A stretch of 64,000 bases of DNA. Source: Tubulanus polymorphus (lineage: Eukaryota > Nemertea > Palaeonemertea > Tubulaniformes > Tubulanidae). The notes beneath the pieces are model-generated. The model ran no database searches, had not been told where the DNA came from, and saw only the letters and a list, made by a program, of their open reading frames with translations. The translations under genes and the position numbers were made by a program. Of this stretch, positions 45,701 through 59,303 are shown one piece after another (positions within the stretch are counted from its first letter, which is position 1; every line of letters begins with the position of its first letter). The stretch is from assembly GCF_964204645.1 (NCBI RefSeq), contig NC_134025.1, positions 26,752,001-26,816,000 of the forward strand. Reading direction: 5' to 3'.

Positions 45701-47982
45701 ATCAGACGCGAAAATAATGAACACGTCATCTCTCGATCACAAAGAATTGTTGAAAAATTCATGTCCATAAATCACTATGAAATTTGAGTTACATAATACC
45801 CGTATATCGTTATATGCTGAGTTGACAGAAGACATTGATTTTATCTTAAGAAAACTGGAAATAGCACATAGTTCAATTACTCTCAAGGGGCTGATCGATT
45901 TAGACTTCTAGAATAATGAAGTAGCGTTTCTTATGACACTTCTCCTCCAATAACTGTTAAGAAGGGCTACCTCAAGAATTGTTATTCCTACGAGTGTATG
46001 CGATCCAGGGGCGATTGCTTGGCCTAAGTATTTTACTAGAGGGAACTCCCCCGGGGAATGCAGCAGGATCTTTAAACCAGCCCCATCTGTTGGTCCTCTC
46101 GTGTACTCATATTGCTCAATATTTATGGTTAAACGCAGCCCTCCACTTGAGCCTATACACCAAAAAAGAAAAAAGGTATAACCACCAAATAACATATAAT
46201 GAACAAAATAACACAGACGTGAATGCACTTTTCTGCAAATTGTTGATATTACAACTTATCGTCATTAGCGTCACATTACGTACGTTACATTTATCGTAAT
46301 AGACATCACCCATTTACTAATACGTGTGACACGTTTTCCCATAACGTATGAAATATTGCGTATATCAATTTTAGTTTGTTGATGATAAATTTCACATTTT
46401 CAGTTACCTTGTTGGTTTACCCATTTGTGGATATCGTTTTCGTGGTTGAAAGTAAAACAAACTCCGTAGTCGGTTATGACACGAGTGAAATCGCCAGAAC
46501 GACACTCTATGCCCGCCCATCGACATCTGAAATCAATTCATTTTATAGAATGTTTATCGTACCAACAAAAAACGATGTTCGTGTTATTGGAATTTGATAA
46601 TTACTTCACGATCAAGTCCTCTTTCTCATGCGTTGAATTCAATAACATTTCTCTCAACGATAAATCCAATTCATCGACTGAATGGCGATTTCCATCACCA
46701 TTTTTATGGTTAGGAGCTAGATCCTCGTGACGCACGAATGTATCAACTAGTTTTTTATACCATCCTAAATCAGCAGCTTTCGATATTCTGTAAACCCAAT
46801 CAAATCAGACATAAAGATGATTGTATTCTAAACTTTAAAAAAAAATGTGTTCAAAAGAAAGAGATTTGGATTTTAAGAAACAACAGTAGGATTCACCAGA
46901 ATGAGTACCGTACCATGAAAGCCAATTCGAGTATGCCGTTGTCATTCTATCGGCAAAAGTAATCAGTTGGTCTATTTACAGAAATGTGGACGTTACATTA
47001 GTATAACTGGTCTGATTGACTTCGTTTTTTCGCCGAGACGAAATTGAAAAAAAGGTCACGCCACTTTCGAATAAAACCAAGCTGCAAATACTGTCTTCTT
47101 CGGCATCAGCCGCTAATCCGCAACGACGATCTCAAATTACCCCCATTCCTTGCATTCAGCACGAACGCTGATATTTATTGCGAAAAACCGTCTTCAGGCG
47201 TACTTTGACAACGTCATGTCGAAGTAGCCTAATGATACATGCGGCCAACGTAATAAAATCTAAGACCTTATCGATTGCAATTGAGATTAAACAAAACGCC
47301 CATTATATTCTACTTAGTAACGCGTTTGGAGAGAGCCCGTTATAACAATTTACATACATATCAACTGATAAATCATTTTGTTAATAGAAAATAGCACTTC
47401 AGATCCTCTATCCTAAATTTTCGGCTAACCTAACTTACCGAAAGTCATTATGGTTACAGATCGTTACGGCGGGAAATCGTAGAGTGTCGTTGTAGTTGAC
47501 TTTAACATTAACAGACACTGGACGATCGAAGAAATGCAGTACACTGTTCGTTACCTGATAACAAAACAGTGAAAATCCACAGATCACGATGCATATCCAT
47601 AGACATCTAAAAATGTATAGGTAATATATTTATTTAGAAATTCTGGTAGAAAGCAATGATTTAGAATAATGAACAAGCGAAAGTGTAAATTCTCCTGAGA
47701 TGAATACAAATCTAAAACAATTAATTAGGCCTACCTGCGAGCCACATAAGGTGTATTTTCGACGATGTGATTTAATCCATGAATCGTACTGTTTTGCATG
47801 AAATCACTAACGACTTTAGTCCAAATTCCGGATGACTTTTCATTCGCATCGTTATTAACCATATTCGAATTTTTGTCACCTAATCCGTCGCTTGGTCTTT
47901 TTGGCTGCATTTCGACGGATTCGTCCGCGCCTTCCTCCGAAATCATTGTCATTACATTCGTGCGAACATGTTCAATGCTCAT
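42790..47982 (-). CDS. DEG/ENaC (amiloride-sensitive-type) sodium channel with large extracellular insertion
   Basis: Nine exons (47735-47982, 47439-47606, 46605-46787, 46408-46526, 45971-46152, 45328-45628, 43505-45134, 43080-43171, 42790-42950) join in phase to 1027 residues. Family landmarks in order: N-terminal His-Gly gating motif (68-69), TM1 (about 84-104), FPAVTICN, CRWAGIEC...GVCFTFN, the GLRLTINIEQYEY block, ISPG-like IAPGSH, CHAEC...CKC, CECPVPC (410-416), a pre-TM2 helix (RDNFMSIDIFMREL), and TM2 with selectivity filter Gly-Ala-Ser (986-988) in GLFIGASVITAFE. These channels are trimeric and Na+-selective and are gated by acid, peptides or force. About 520 residues, mostly predicted helical and charged, lie between CPVPC and the pre-TM2 helix, encoded almost entirely by one 1630-nt exon. 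Trimers of this protein would have a much enlarged ectodomain. Confidence 0.93.
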
Positions 47983-49216
47983 TCACTGATTCTCCTCTTA
48001 AGCATCTGTGATTGCAGTGTCCGTGCTGAAATAGAATCAGTCGCTATGTAAATTTCAATTATTTCCGCGCGGAATCTGTGAGAGGTTTCTCATTTTAATT
48101 GATATTTCAAGTTAATTTATAACCTGGCACATCTGATTCAAAACGCAAATATTTCAATTCTTTCAACGCCTGTTATTGTAATATATTTTATGCTTACATT
48201 ACACCATTCTTGCTTCAATGTGTACAATGCTGATATTCGCTGCCGAAAATAAAAATCCGTTCAGGTGTAATAACTGCAACATGTAAAAGTAATGAAACTA
48301 ATTCACTTACGCGCGTATTTGAAATTCTCATTCGTAAATGCATCAATTTCCGTATTGAGTAAAACGAATCTATTCAAGACACCTGGTGCTTAAATATATT
48401 CTTTTTCTTTTTTTCTTTTTGATTCTTGACAGAATCCAAAAGCTGGGGTCCTGCATTTATCGTGAGTATCAACCATACCTTGGCTCCAACCCCGCATGGG
48501 GAATTCGTGCCATTAATCATTCTATTGGAATTAACGAATTAGTGATTTCCACATCCAAGCATCAAGTATAGACTTACTGACTAGGCTGGTCACAATTGCA
48601 GTAATTGGGAGACAACAAGCCAATTAAAAAAAACATAGCTCTAAAAGAGTTATCACGAATAAAATAATATGTTATGATGGTTGTTTTTCAACTCGGCACA
48701 GTCGTGGTTGTTGCCATACAGATTTTTTACAGCTTACATAATCGTCAACCATTATACAAATATTCAAACTAAAAACACAGTCATCAACTGGGTCGGTGGC
48801 AATTTTCTGATGGATTGGGGCTACACGTATGATGTGTTTCGTAAAATATAAACGCAACCCATAAATCTAAGTAGGTCTAACGATGAAATTATCTAGCTCT
48901 GTTATTTCGAATATAGATTTATTTTAGGGATGTTATGATGTACAATCAATGGAACTTTTTTTCTCATTAACGGATCAAATATGAAACCGGCCGATCGGCG
49001 CCATTGACGAAACCATTTGCTGCTGGCTAGCCGTTCGTGTGTAAATCTATTATTTTCGAAAATCTATTCACACATTCGTTAGCTCTGTCTGATGCAAAGT
49101 AAGCAAATAGATGTTTATGGCGAGACCGAATCATCAACTATTGCCAGTAGAAAAAAAACTGGATGAACAAAGTAACGAGTTGTTGAATGAAATACTGACA
49201 TTGGCCTACATAAAAT

Positions 49217-49805
49217 CCCACAATCAGAAAAGTTAAATATCGAAATTTATTATAAAATCGCGCGTAGAGACGAAGACTGTGTACACGAATATGGTACATA
49301 ACGGACTGATTTATTTTTCAAAATGCAGGTTTATATACAGTACTGTAATCCCTCATCTGTATAACTTACACAGTTTACTGAACACACAAATATTAATCAC
49401 GTATGATTAAGAGATCACGAATAACATTACAACATAAACCATATATAATCGTATCAAGGTGACATTGATCAAAGAGAAAATAAACCGCGACAAGAATTAA
49501 TTGTGGGGAGAGAAGCAAGGTTACCATTGTATGGAGGCTGATTCGTTCGGTGGACCCGTATAACTAAAATTCCTGGCATGCAAATAAGGGTGCCAGAAGG
49601 CCTTTAAGTCAAAAGAAAACAGCGAAAAACGTCGAATTTCTCTAAAAAACCATTTTGGCGCTCCCAACAAAATGATCTTTTGAACTTTCGTTTCGATCAA
49701 TATGGCGTCGGGTGAGGTCTCGGGTAACACTGTTGGACGGAAAAACTACAATTAGAGTTATATCAAATTTCGATATCATAAGTTTTCGGCTTTCTGATTG
49801 TGAGA
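49217..49805. repeat. 590-bp segment bounded by inverted repeats
   Basis: CACAATCAGAAA...ATATCGAAATTT at 49219-49248 is repeated inverted at 49765-49803 (AAATTTCGATAT...TTTCTGATTGTG). The spacing inside the arms differs by a few bases. This is consistent with a decayed non-autonomous element. Confidence 0.45.
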
Positions 49806-49859
49806 CTTGGATTTATTATTCAGCTCGACCTCGTCATACCGACTGACATACATATCATA

Positions 49860-49926
49860 GAAAGCTAAATCCCACAATTAAAGTGTAAAATATGAAATCA
49901 AAAGTATATCGTGGGATTTCGCTTTC
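49860..49926. repeat. Short 16-bp inverted repeat (67 bp in total)
   Basis: GAAAGCTAAATCCCAC (49860-49875) is mirrored at 49911-49926 with one mismatch. The arms share TCCCACAAT with the left end of the 49217-49805 element, so they may belong to one family. Confidence 0.6.
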
Positions 49927-52069
49927 CAAGACACTACATGATAGGGTGGTTCGGCGAATTGGCATAAGTCTTTCATGTACTAATCAGCATCACATCTTTC
50001 CTCTGAGCAAACTGCACGCAGATAACGACTCACATAACAATAAGGACTTTCAAGAATAGACTTGATTTATTGAAGACTTTAATATTGATATATACACATA
50101 TACATCACAATAAGTATATAATATATAAATATATACATGTTTTCAACGTAACATGATAATAATTAACATAACATTATATACAAAATAGGTATTGATATGT
50201 TGACCGTTGTAGCTCCCTGGTATGATGACTGTCAATGCTAATCACTGCAGTCAAGGGTAACTAATCTGCCAGCACTGACGAAGTATTAACTAAACTGCCA
50301 TATGATGTCGAGACAATGATGTAAAATGCAACATCTGGAAATTAGTAATTAGATATTTACATCGAAGCTGACATTTTTAAACATTTTATGCTTTTGAGTA
50401 TATTAATACATGTATTAATATAAAATTGGGTTATTTAGTCATGAACACTACATTTTAAAGTCCATGGTTCCGTATTTTTTGTCATTTGATTCGAAAGATT
50501 ATGCGCCTTTTCGACTTTTGCCAGTTATTGCTGGTGCTATTGCTATTGTATTTATATATTTATGTATGGTGACACACGTACTACTACAGCGCAGTGAATC
50601 AATCAATAAATCAACAAAATTTGAGATTCCGCAACAAACAATTTGATGCATCATAAAAGCCCTTACTAATTTTCAAGTACTAGTTGAACCAGAAATGACA
50701 GCACAGACAATCTATAATAAAATAGAGCACGAGAGCATGACTTCAAAATGGCGAAGTTTAATGAGAAAGATTTCTGGATTTTAGATTGCCAGCAACATTA
50801 CCTACCCTTCTAATTACCATTTAAGTGGCTACCATAAAGTGTTTGATATGTATAGAAAATAGAAATAAATAAATAACCGGTATCATTTATATATTAAGTG
50901 TTTTCATATATTCATTACAATGATAAAAGGAGGTAAATCTCATAATAAAGATATGTATGTATGAAATATATGAATATATATCGTCACATCATCAATTTCA
51001 ACTATAATTCTCAATATAATCAACAAATTATCGAAGATTTATTTACACATACCGGTACATCTAGCTAGGAGAAACGTTACCCGAAGACCAATAAATCTAT
51101 GGTAGACTTGATCTATGGAATATCGATGATAAGTACATAAGTATTTTCAGTATTTGGTGGAAAAAGAAACTACATTAATCTTCATAATGAATTGAACATA
51201 GAAATTAACATAATCCGACTACATTAAAAATAGAACCGCACCGCCGTTAATAAGATGAATTTTAACTTTTTCTATCCAATGAATTCTTTCACCTTATCTT
51301 CATGTTTTTTCATTTTTTGTCAAGTTTGTGTCAAAATTTCTCATTTACAATGCGTTAACACCATGTTAAACTCAACAACACCTTTTTTTTAAGGTAGAAT
51401 AGATTTAGATCGCATGCTGGAGAAAACATGACATTAGCTATAACAGCGTAGTGATTATCTACAGAGATGTTTCTATATAAAAGTAAAAACATTTATTGCA
51501 GAGTAAAAACAATCGATTGCACTGTGTCAATATAAAGCTGCCGCCAATTAAGAGTGAATCTCTAGTCTAAGTTTCTATCAATAAAGATTTTTCCAGAAAT
51601 ATATCATTAAATATAGACATAGTATAACATATGATACGATAGAATGGTTTAACTAATCATGTATCCAAGGTACATAGATTACAGAATCCATCGACAAAGT
51701 GCATTGCGCATTTAGGGGGGGGGGGGCATAATTTTGTCAGTTGGAATTCTTAGACATTAAGTACACAAACCTTTCATTATTTGTCACTTTTTATTTGCGA
51801 ATATTGTTGTGTCAACGAAATAATTTTTTTTCAGATAATGAAGCTATAAACTTTTTTGCCATATCCCTAGTGATACAATAAATCTATAGCTTACTGCAGT
51901 TGCTGGAAATTCATGTTCACATATAATTTCATTTGGTGTAATTTACGGATCAAAAATGAAAACCTGTGCTGACTGTACTTACAGAACTATATCGACTACA
52001 TTTTTGTGGTTTTACAATGTAGAATTTTGACTGAATAACATTAAATCACTGAACATGAATAATCTATTA

Positions 52070-55000
52070 TCAATGTCGATCGATCGTATTGAAAAACCAT
52101 TCAGTAAATTTTCTAAGCTGCGCAGCCGCAGTTTGAGATTCCTCTAATAACCGTGCGTTGTCTTTGTGCAATTGATCAACCTCTTCTTGTATCGTCAGTC
52201 GAGCTCTTCGCTCCTGATATATGAATAAATAAAACAAAATTTCGTAATTTCATTCGATCAAGACTTCTGCAATTTTAAAATCTTTATGATTAGCAAATGA
52301 AAACCTACCCTCATTAGTTCAGCTTGTAATTGTAGAATTTGTTTTTCAAGGTCGAGAATCTTTTTACTTTTTCCACTCGTTTCTCTGAAAAATTGTGATT
52401 CGTTTTTCATCAGAAAAATATCATGATTAAGAAATCGTAAGATAACAAATGATGTTCAAAATCGGGTATCAACCTGTGAGATGAGGCTGACAATCGTTCG
52501 GTTACTGACTGATCTTGTAGATTGCCCTCTATTGGTGATTCACTCAGTCCATTAGCCTCTTCGACATCGACTGCTGGTAAAGAAATTGAAAATGAAAAGT
52601 ATGATTGGCATTTCATGATCATAGATGAGAAATTGATAAATCGATAAATTACCTACCATCTAAGACCTTTGTGGCTGTATCGACCAAGGACGACCATTCC
52701 ATATCTTGGGGAGGTGGAGTAGGTGCTGGTAGGGCCAAACTAGGACTGCTTCCGCTGTTCGATTGTCGTGATTTCAACATGGACGGAGTACCGCTGGTAG
52801 CTCTCGGAGACAGGCGATCGCGACGCGCTTTCACAGTCGGCGGGGTCATATTCGGTTTTACGGGTGTCGATCGCGGACTATTTCGAAGTTTACTGTTCGA
52901 GCCGCAAATACTTTCATCGGATAACGTTCGCTGTAACCTCGATTTAAATTCACCTCGCTGAAAAGAAATTTCATTGATAATTCGAAAATGATTCGTGCTT
53001 TGGTGATAAGTTAAGTTAAATGTTTTCAAAGGTTTCTGCCTGCTCACATTTGAGGTTGAATTCAAATCCAAATTAAAATCGCCACCGATAAGTTGCATAA
53101 GCTCTTCCTGAAAGCTACGCTCTTTCAGCGCTTCGGTTGGTTTTATGTTAGTATGAAGAGACATGCCGTGTGTTGAATGCCTGAAAACATGAGATATCCC
53201 GAAATAAATCATGGGATTTCCGTAATCAAATCACGAGAAGTATATAAGACGTACCTATGGTGAGGACTGTCTTTTCCGGGAGATCGCGCTCTCCTCGGTC
53301 GCACATTTTTGAACTGGGGAGACAGATACTTCTGTTGCTGTCTACGCTCTTTCTCGCGATCTAAAAATAATAATCATATTCTATACTCGTTGAAATACAG
53401 AGCATTCATATCTAAAACTGTCGACAGTATCAATTGTAATTACCTGACATAACTGGTTTATTCAGCGCAAACTGAGATGTTTCTGGCGGATAATCACGTT
53501 TTGGTAGAACTGGTGCTGGTTGAGATGACTCACTCGAAGCATCGCTTAACTGACTCAGGTTAGAACTACTTGTCGATTGGTTGACGGCCATATTTCTGAC
53601 CTTTGACCTGTGATACGAAGGCAGTGGAGTGTCAAGGTCGCCGTCATGGTTTTGTCCCTGATTTAGACGTCTTCTGCTATTAGAGCGTTCATGATATCTA
53701 TCAGTCATATCTTCAGTCGCTGATGTAGGGAATTTTTCTTTGCTTCCATTAGGAGTACGCGGAGAGTCTAAAATGGAATCAGTAGTTAAACGCCTTTACT
53801 GGTACGTTTGATGCTAGCACAGATAAACATTCTAGACACACTTACTTTTAGTCGATAAAGGTAAGTCATCGGTTGGAATCGTTTGTAAATGCTCATCTTT
53901 TAAACCACTTTTCATTGCGTTCACATCGGCGTAATTTTCATGCGAGACTTTCTGCGACGATTTCTGAATGGTTGATGTTTCGTTGACTAGAGATTGAATA
54001 TCGACGTAATCTTTGAACATAGACTGACGTGACGGTGTTTTACTGTTACTGGGTGTGTATTTTGATGATATTTCCATGTGAGACGGAGGAGTAGGACTGC
54101 TACGCGGTGACATTTTAACAGCTTCAAGTCTGAAACGATAAGATGACCGATCACAGAGTTTAGTGTTAAGTAGGTTTAAATGAAATTGAAGAGATCCACC
54201 ACTAGGTTTACCTTGAAACGAGGAGACTGTGCAGACCATGACTGCCGGTATAATCGGGAGCTGTAAGAATTGTATGTCGAGGATCCTCACAACCTCTGTA
54301 AATCAATTCGTATCATAATAGAAAAGCCACATTCAGACGTGGAAAATAGATAATAAGATTAAAACCCACTATTTACTAATTTCAAAGTATATATATGAAA
54401 TTTCTTTATCAAGAATCAAAATCAAACATTAAAAGACACATTTCTGACTTGTTCTAGAGACTCTCTAGAAAGAGTCTGATATGTTGGGTCTTTTAATCTT
54501 AGATTCAAATTTGTGATGAATAAATTTGTATATAGTAGGTTTTAATATTATAATCAGAAAGGTATGCACTTGAAATAAGGTAATCACTTGATGATTACTC
54601 CAAAGGATAAACAAGCTATTCATATTCACTCAAAATTTCTATTTCAATAATGATCTTACTTTCGTGGACTTCCATCTTCCAAGGGTGGAATAACGACGAC
54701 TTTCACGGTCATCGACGTCCTCAATAGATCAATCATCTGATCATGTGTTAATGTTGCTGTTGCCACCTTACAAATATCGACAAGTCGGCTATTCTGTCGG
54801 AGTCCAGCTTGCCACGCCAGACCGTTAAGCTCCACGTCAGTGACGAGACCCTCTTGTTGTATATTGAATCCGAGTTGACCGTCGTTATTTCGCTTCAATG
54901 TCATTTCAGAGCTCTGGTAAAATGATAATTTTTCAAGATTGAATTCAAATCTCATTCAAGTGAATGCACAATACCAATAAATTATCTAAAATCCAATTTT

Positions 55001-58000
55001 CGTGTACCTCACATCCTTGAGTTAATATCGACAAACGTTGGACTATTTCCTGAATTTCATCGCCGTCGTTGAATCGAGTTTTAAATGCGATACATTCGCT
55101 GTGGTTGTAGTAAAGTCGTAAACTATTGAAACAATTATAAAATGCACTTGAAATATTGGACCGTCAAAACTGTTTAGAATTTCGAGAAGAAAAACGCCTA
55201 CCCATTGAAATTGATTGTCCATCCTAATATACACTTGCAAGGAACAGTAAACACAACATTCTTAGATTGCTCTTCTATCAACAGTAAAACGTCTTCACCC
55301 AACGCCAGAAAACAGTCTAACTGATTTGACTGACTGAAGTTTTCCACCTGAACTTGCCACACAATGGCACCATGAGCATTTACATCAGGAACAAGTTTTT
55401 GACGGTTTTTATCTCTTTTTCGTCCACTCCCGAGACCAAATTTGCCTAGAAATAATTGGAACATTGGAAAAGTATATCAATGACAAATACTACAGGAGAG
55501 GCTTACTGCAGCCCTTTAGTTACAAAACACGAGGAAGAAATTATTTCTTTTGTGTACCTAATTTCGAGCTTGATGCTTCTATGGTTACAGTGGAACTGTA
55601 ATTGACGGCAAGATCTTTCAAGTATTCCTGTCTCGTACGAGTTGCCATGGCAACAAAACGATCTGATTTGTGGACAGCATTCTCACCATTTATAACTACA
55701 AAATAACAGATGAAAAAAGTGAAAATATATCATATGATTGGTACATACTTAAGGAGTGTGGCGAAATAAATCTATTTATACATAGACTCTCTTAAGATTT
55801 TAAAATTTGGATGAAACTGAAATGCATTTAATCAAAATACACATACTTTTTGCGAGGAGAAAATGTAGGAATTCCTTCGATTTTGTAAAGGTTGCACCTT
55901 CAGGAAGGCTTGGACCAAATAACGGAACATCTTTGGAACGAGAAACTGATACCCTACAAGACCACAACAAAAATTCATCAAAAATTAATCATCATAAAAG
56001 TATCGATGATTTTTGAGATAACATGTGTAAGAGCTCGTAAGAGAAGCTAATCACTCATCTAGTCAGTACATACCTGTATTTAACATTAGTCGTGTTTGGA
56101 TTAATGGCTTGAATAACAATAAATACGTGTTGGAAGTGAGATCGGATACTTTTGGGCGTGAATGGCAATGATCCCGGCTCTTGGAAAACAATTGTGACGA
56201 TGTCATTACCGATGTGTCGTTTCCGTAGCAACTGAAAAATAACCGCCAGTCACAGCTAGAAATCGTAGTTGAATACTACAATAAACACTGAATTCAAATT
56301 ATACCTGTTGTTTATTATTTGGAGTGTACGGCAGCATAGTTGATATGTGAAACATTATCTCATAGTCCTTAAATGTAGTGAATACTGAATGATTGCCTGT
56401 GGAATCAGCTGAAAAACAATTATAATCAATACAAAACACAAATCCATATATAGCACTCGACTTAAACACATTATTACACGCCTATTTGTTTGAAATGCAG
56501 CCAAAAACGCATACTTTTATTATCCAAACCAGCTCTATATTTGTCGAAACCTTTCAAACGAACTTTTTCTCCAATAAACTCCAGGAACTCATCAAACACG
56601 GCTGAATGGTATTCATTATTGTACATTTCCTCTTCGGTTGATTGGCCAGCCTTACAATACATCACTCCCACTTTATACGAGGTTGTCAACTGAAAAATAA
56701 ATGTTCCCCGGTAAAGGATTATTCAGAGATTTCAATGGCCTAAAAAGTTACAACATTGCTATCTAATTACCCCTTGTTCATCTAATTTCATCAACTGTTC
56801 GTCAGCTTTTTTATCGGTTGCCGCGAGTCGTAGACACGAAATCTGCAGATCGGGACAGATATATTCGAGAATATCTTTAGCCGGCAATCCGCGATTACTG
56901 TTCAATTTGGAAGTGGATGGAATCACATCTTCTAGTATCGTACCGCGTAATGTACTCAACTGAAATGTACATAAATTACCATACCTGTATATTGTTTGAA
57001 TATAGAAACGAATTGAGGATGAATGATGGACTAACCTCGCTGGTTCGGATGATAATTCTATATTGCGTAGAACTAGAATCTTTCTCGCGACGAATGCTAA
57101 CCGCTAATGGACCGAGATGTTCGTCGACGCCGACATAATTTTGGTGATCTGAAACAAAAAGATGACGCCCAAGTCAAAGTCTGTCGAATCGCCCGAACAG
57201 GCTGACCGATTTCAGGGAACTGTAACTTACCGTACGGAACAAAGAAATTCCTATAATATTTCACACCTTGATCGACGAATTCGATGATGTGACCATGATG
57301 AAAAGTCAACGACTGACCGGTGTATCCGTTCAGTGCCGGCGATACTTCCAGAATTGATATTCCATTACACATCGATCTGCGACCGCATAATTCGCAGATC
57401 GGTTTTGTAACGTAAGAATGAGACAGTTTATGCTGTAAAGAATTATGCGATAAACTGATCACACGATCTTCTTCTCCGCCAAATTCGTTGCGAAAAAACG
57501 GGCAGCTCAACACGAGATTATTACTCTTTCCATCTCCGTCGTCCGATTCATCTAGATTGTTCTCGTCTTGAAGGTCGCCGCTCGAGCCGGACGCCGCTGA
57601 AGCGCCGGTGGCAGTGTTTCTCCTTTTGTACAAAGAGTTCTTCTTTTTTATTATGTCCAAGAAATTTACAGAAATGCTTTGAGTATCGTAGTGTACGAAT
57701 GCTTTGCGTCGTAATTGTTCTTCGAGGCGATATTCTGAATCGATCGAGTCAGCGTTTTTAGAGCTGCCCTCACTTTCGCGACTGTCACTTCGCGAATCGT
57801 TGCTTTTGTTACTTCCACCGCTGCGCAACTTCTTGAATATGGTCGTTCCGCTTCGTTCTTTATTTTGTTTAGAGCCCTTTGATTTAATATCGATATGATC
57901 GGATTCTACGTTATCCTGATGAAGAAACGCCGACGACTCCGTTGAACTAGTCAAATCTTCCTGAGACCTACGCCCTTCTAAATTACTCGATACGATGTTG

Positions 58001-58602
58001 GCGACTTTCGGATGAATCTGACTCCACTGTACGTGCTGCACGGTACGAGGGGATCGCGGAGGAGGACTCATACCGATCAAATCCAAAGACGAAGCGCTTC
58101 CGAATTCTCGCCTCGCCGGCGACAGAACCTTCGGCGTCTCCTCATGATCGAGTTCTAGACTACTGTTACTTCGATATAACTTTGGTCGTTCTTGGGCGGG
58201 AGGATTATCTACTTTCTTAAACCAGTGATTAATATCTGCTTTATTAGGGACGGAACTGCTGAGATCTGTATCACCGAGGGATGAACACAACGCTAAAGGT
58301 TGATGCCAGTAGGTTGAATTCGTTGTCGTTTGTGGTTCAATCGGAATTGCAGTCGACAAATTTTTCTTCTGACCTTCCAAATCATCTTTTACACCACTAC
58401 TAACTCGACCTGTTTGATCCAACCATCTTTGCGCTGCGTTGACCCTATCTACTTGTTGTTGAAGGAATTCTTTTTGTTGCCGGGATGATCTCCTGTTACT
58501 GACAACGCTATAACTGGAACGGTAGCCAATGTTACGAATGAAGTTCGGCGGTGGTTCATCTTTGTGTTTCTCCATTCCCCAACCGCATATGATATTGGAC
58601 AT
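52070..58602 (-). CDS. SIPA1L: SIPA1L-family Rap GTPase-activating protein
   Basis: Twenty exons (57231-58602, 57036-57148, 56771-56959, 56515-56689, 56305-56408, 56074-56231, 55847-55953, 55558-55695, 55202-55445, 55008-55122, 54660-54913, 54212-54295, 53846-54129, 53444-53767, 53255-53360, 53048-53180, 52657-52957, 52474-52573, 52309-52384, 52070-52213) sum to 4521 nt, or 1506 residues, with every phase matching. After a long Ser-rich N-terminus comes the RapGAP domain (about 560-800). It includes [20 protein letters not shown] and [14 protein letters not shown], whose Asn is the catalytic 'Asn thumb' of RapGAPs. A PDZ domain follows (about 908-985; [15 protein letters not shown]), then the conserved [11 protein letters not shown] stretch and a C-terminal leucine-zipper coiled coil ending FTEWFF. 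Family members switch off Rap1/Rap2 at synapses and junctions. Human paralogues are about 1700-1800 aa. Confidence 0.95.
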
Positions 58603-59303
58603 TACATTACGAATTGCAATTACTCATATATAAGCAGCTTCTATCTGGTTTCCACAGAGTCCTTGAAACTGAAAAAAATGTTTTACGTTACACTTGAAGA
58701 GAAATCTGCACAGGCTGGGGCTGAAGAGTTGTTAGCTAGAGAAGAGTAAACAATCGGATTAAATTTAAAATGTTAATGATGTAGGTTTGATTGTCAGTAT
58801 GCATCAATAGGCTACATCTATTCAGTACTGGTTACCACATTAACCAACTAAATGAGCAATACGCAGAGATATTTATTTGAGTGATGGCAGAAATCATTTT
58901 TACTAAGTAAGCCAAGATCAGTTAGTAAACCAGCACCACTAGTCACTACCAAACTCTTTCTGATGTAGCATTGGCACTGTCACTGTCTACTGTCTATGTA
59001 CTTATTATTGTAGTAGTAACAAAGAAGTACAGAGTAGTATAGTAGTACACAACACACGTACCACCAACAGCAACACGTCTACTCTCATCAGTCCAACCAA
59101 CCAAGTAGTAGAAGTAACGACGTGACACAAAATCAATGCATAAATTGCATCTTTTTCATTCGATCCGAGTCGACAACATCAACAATAATGATAAACTGTG
59201 AAAATAATTATTCAGAGCTTCTTATTCAAAACAAATTTAGTTGCTTATAGTTACCCTAATATTTCGTAAATACATTTCTCAAAATGTATATCAGGAAGTG
59301 CAG
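58603..59303. other. Upstream region of SIPA1L
   Basis: No gene is seen. It should contain the SIPA1L promoter and perhaps a 5'-UTR exon. About 58990-59115 is a low-complexity stretch of GTAGTA/CAACA motifs. Confidence 0.4.

Larger units (their letters stand above)
47983..52069. other. 4-kb stretch without a supported gene
   Basis: The left part is upstream DNA of the channel gene; the right part is probably the long AT-rich 3' UTR or downstream DNA of SIPA1L. Short open frames show no domains. It holds inverted-repeat structures at 49217-49805 and 49860-49926 and a run of 12 G at about 51715-51726. Multiple AATAAA-like signals occur on both strands. Confidence 0.45.
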
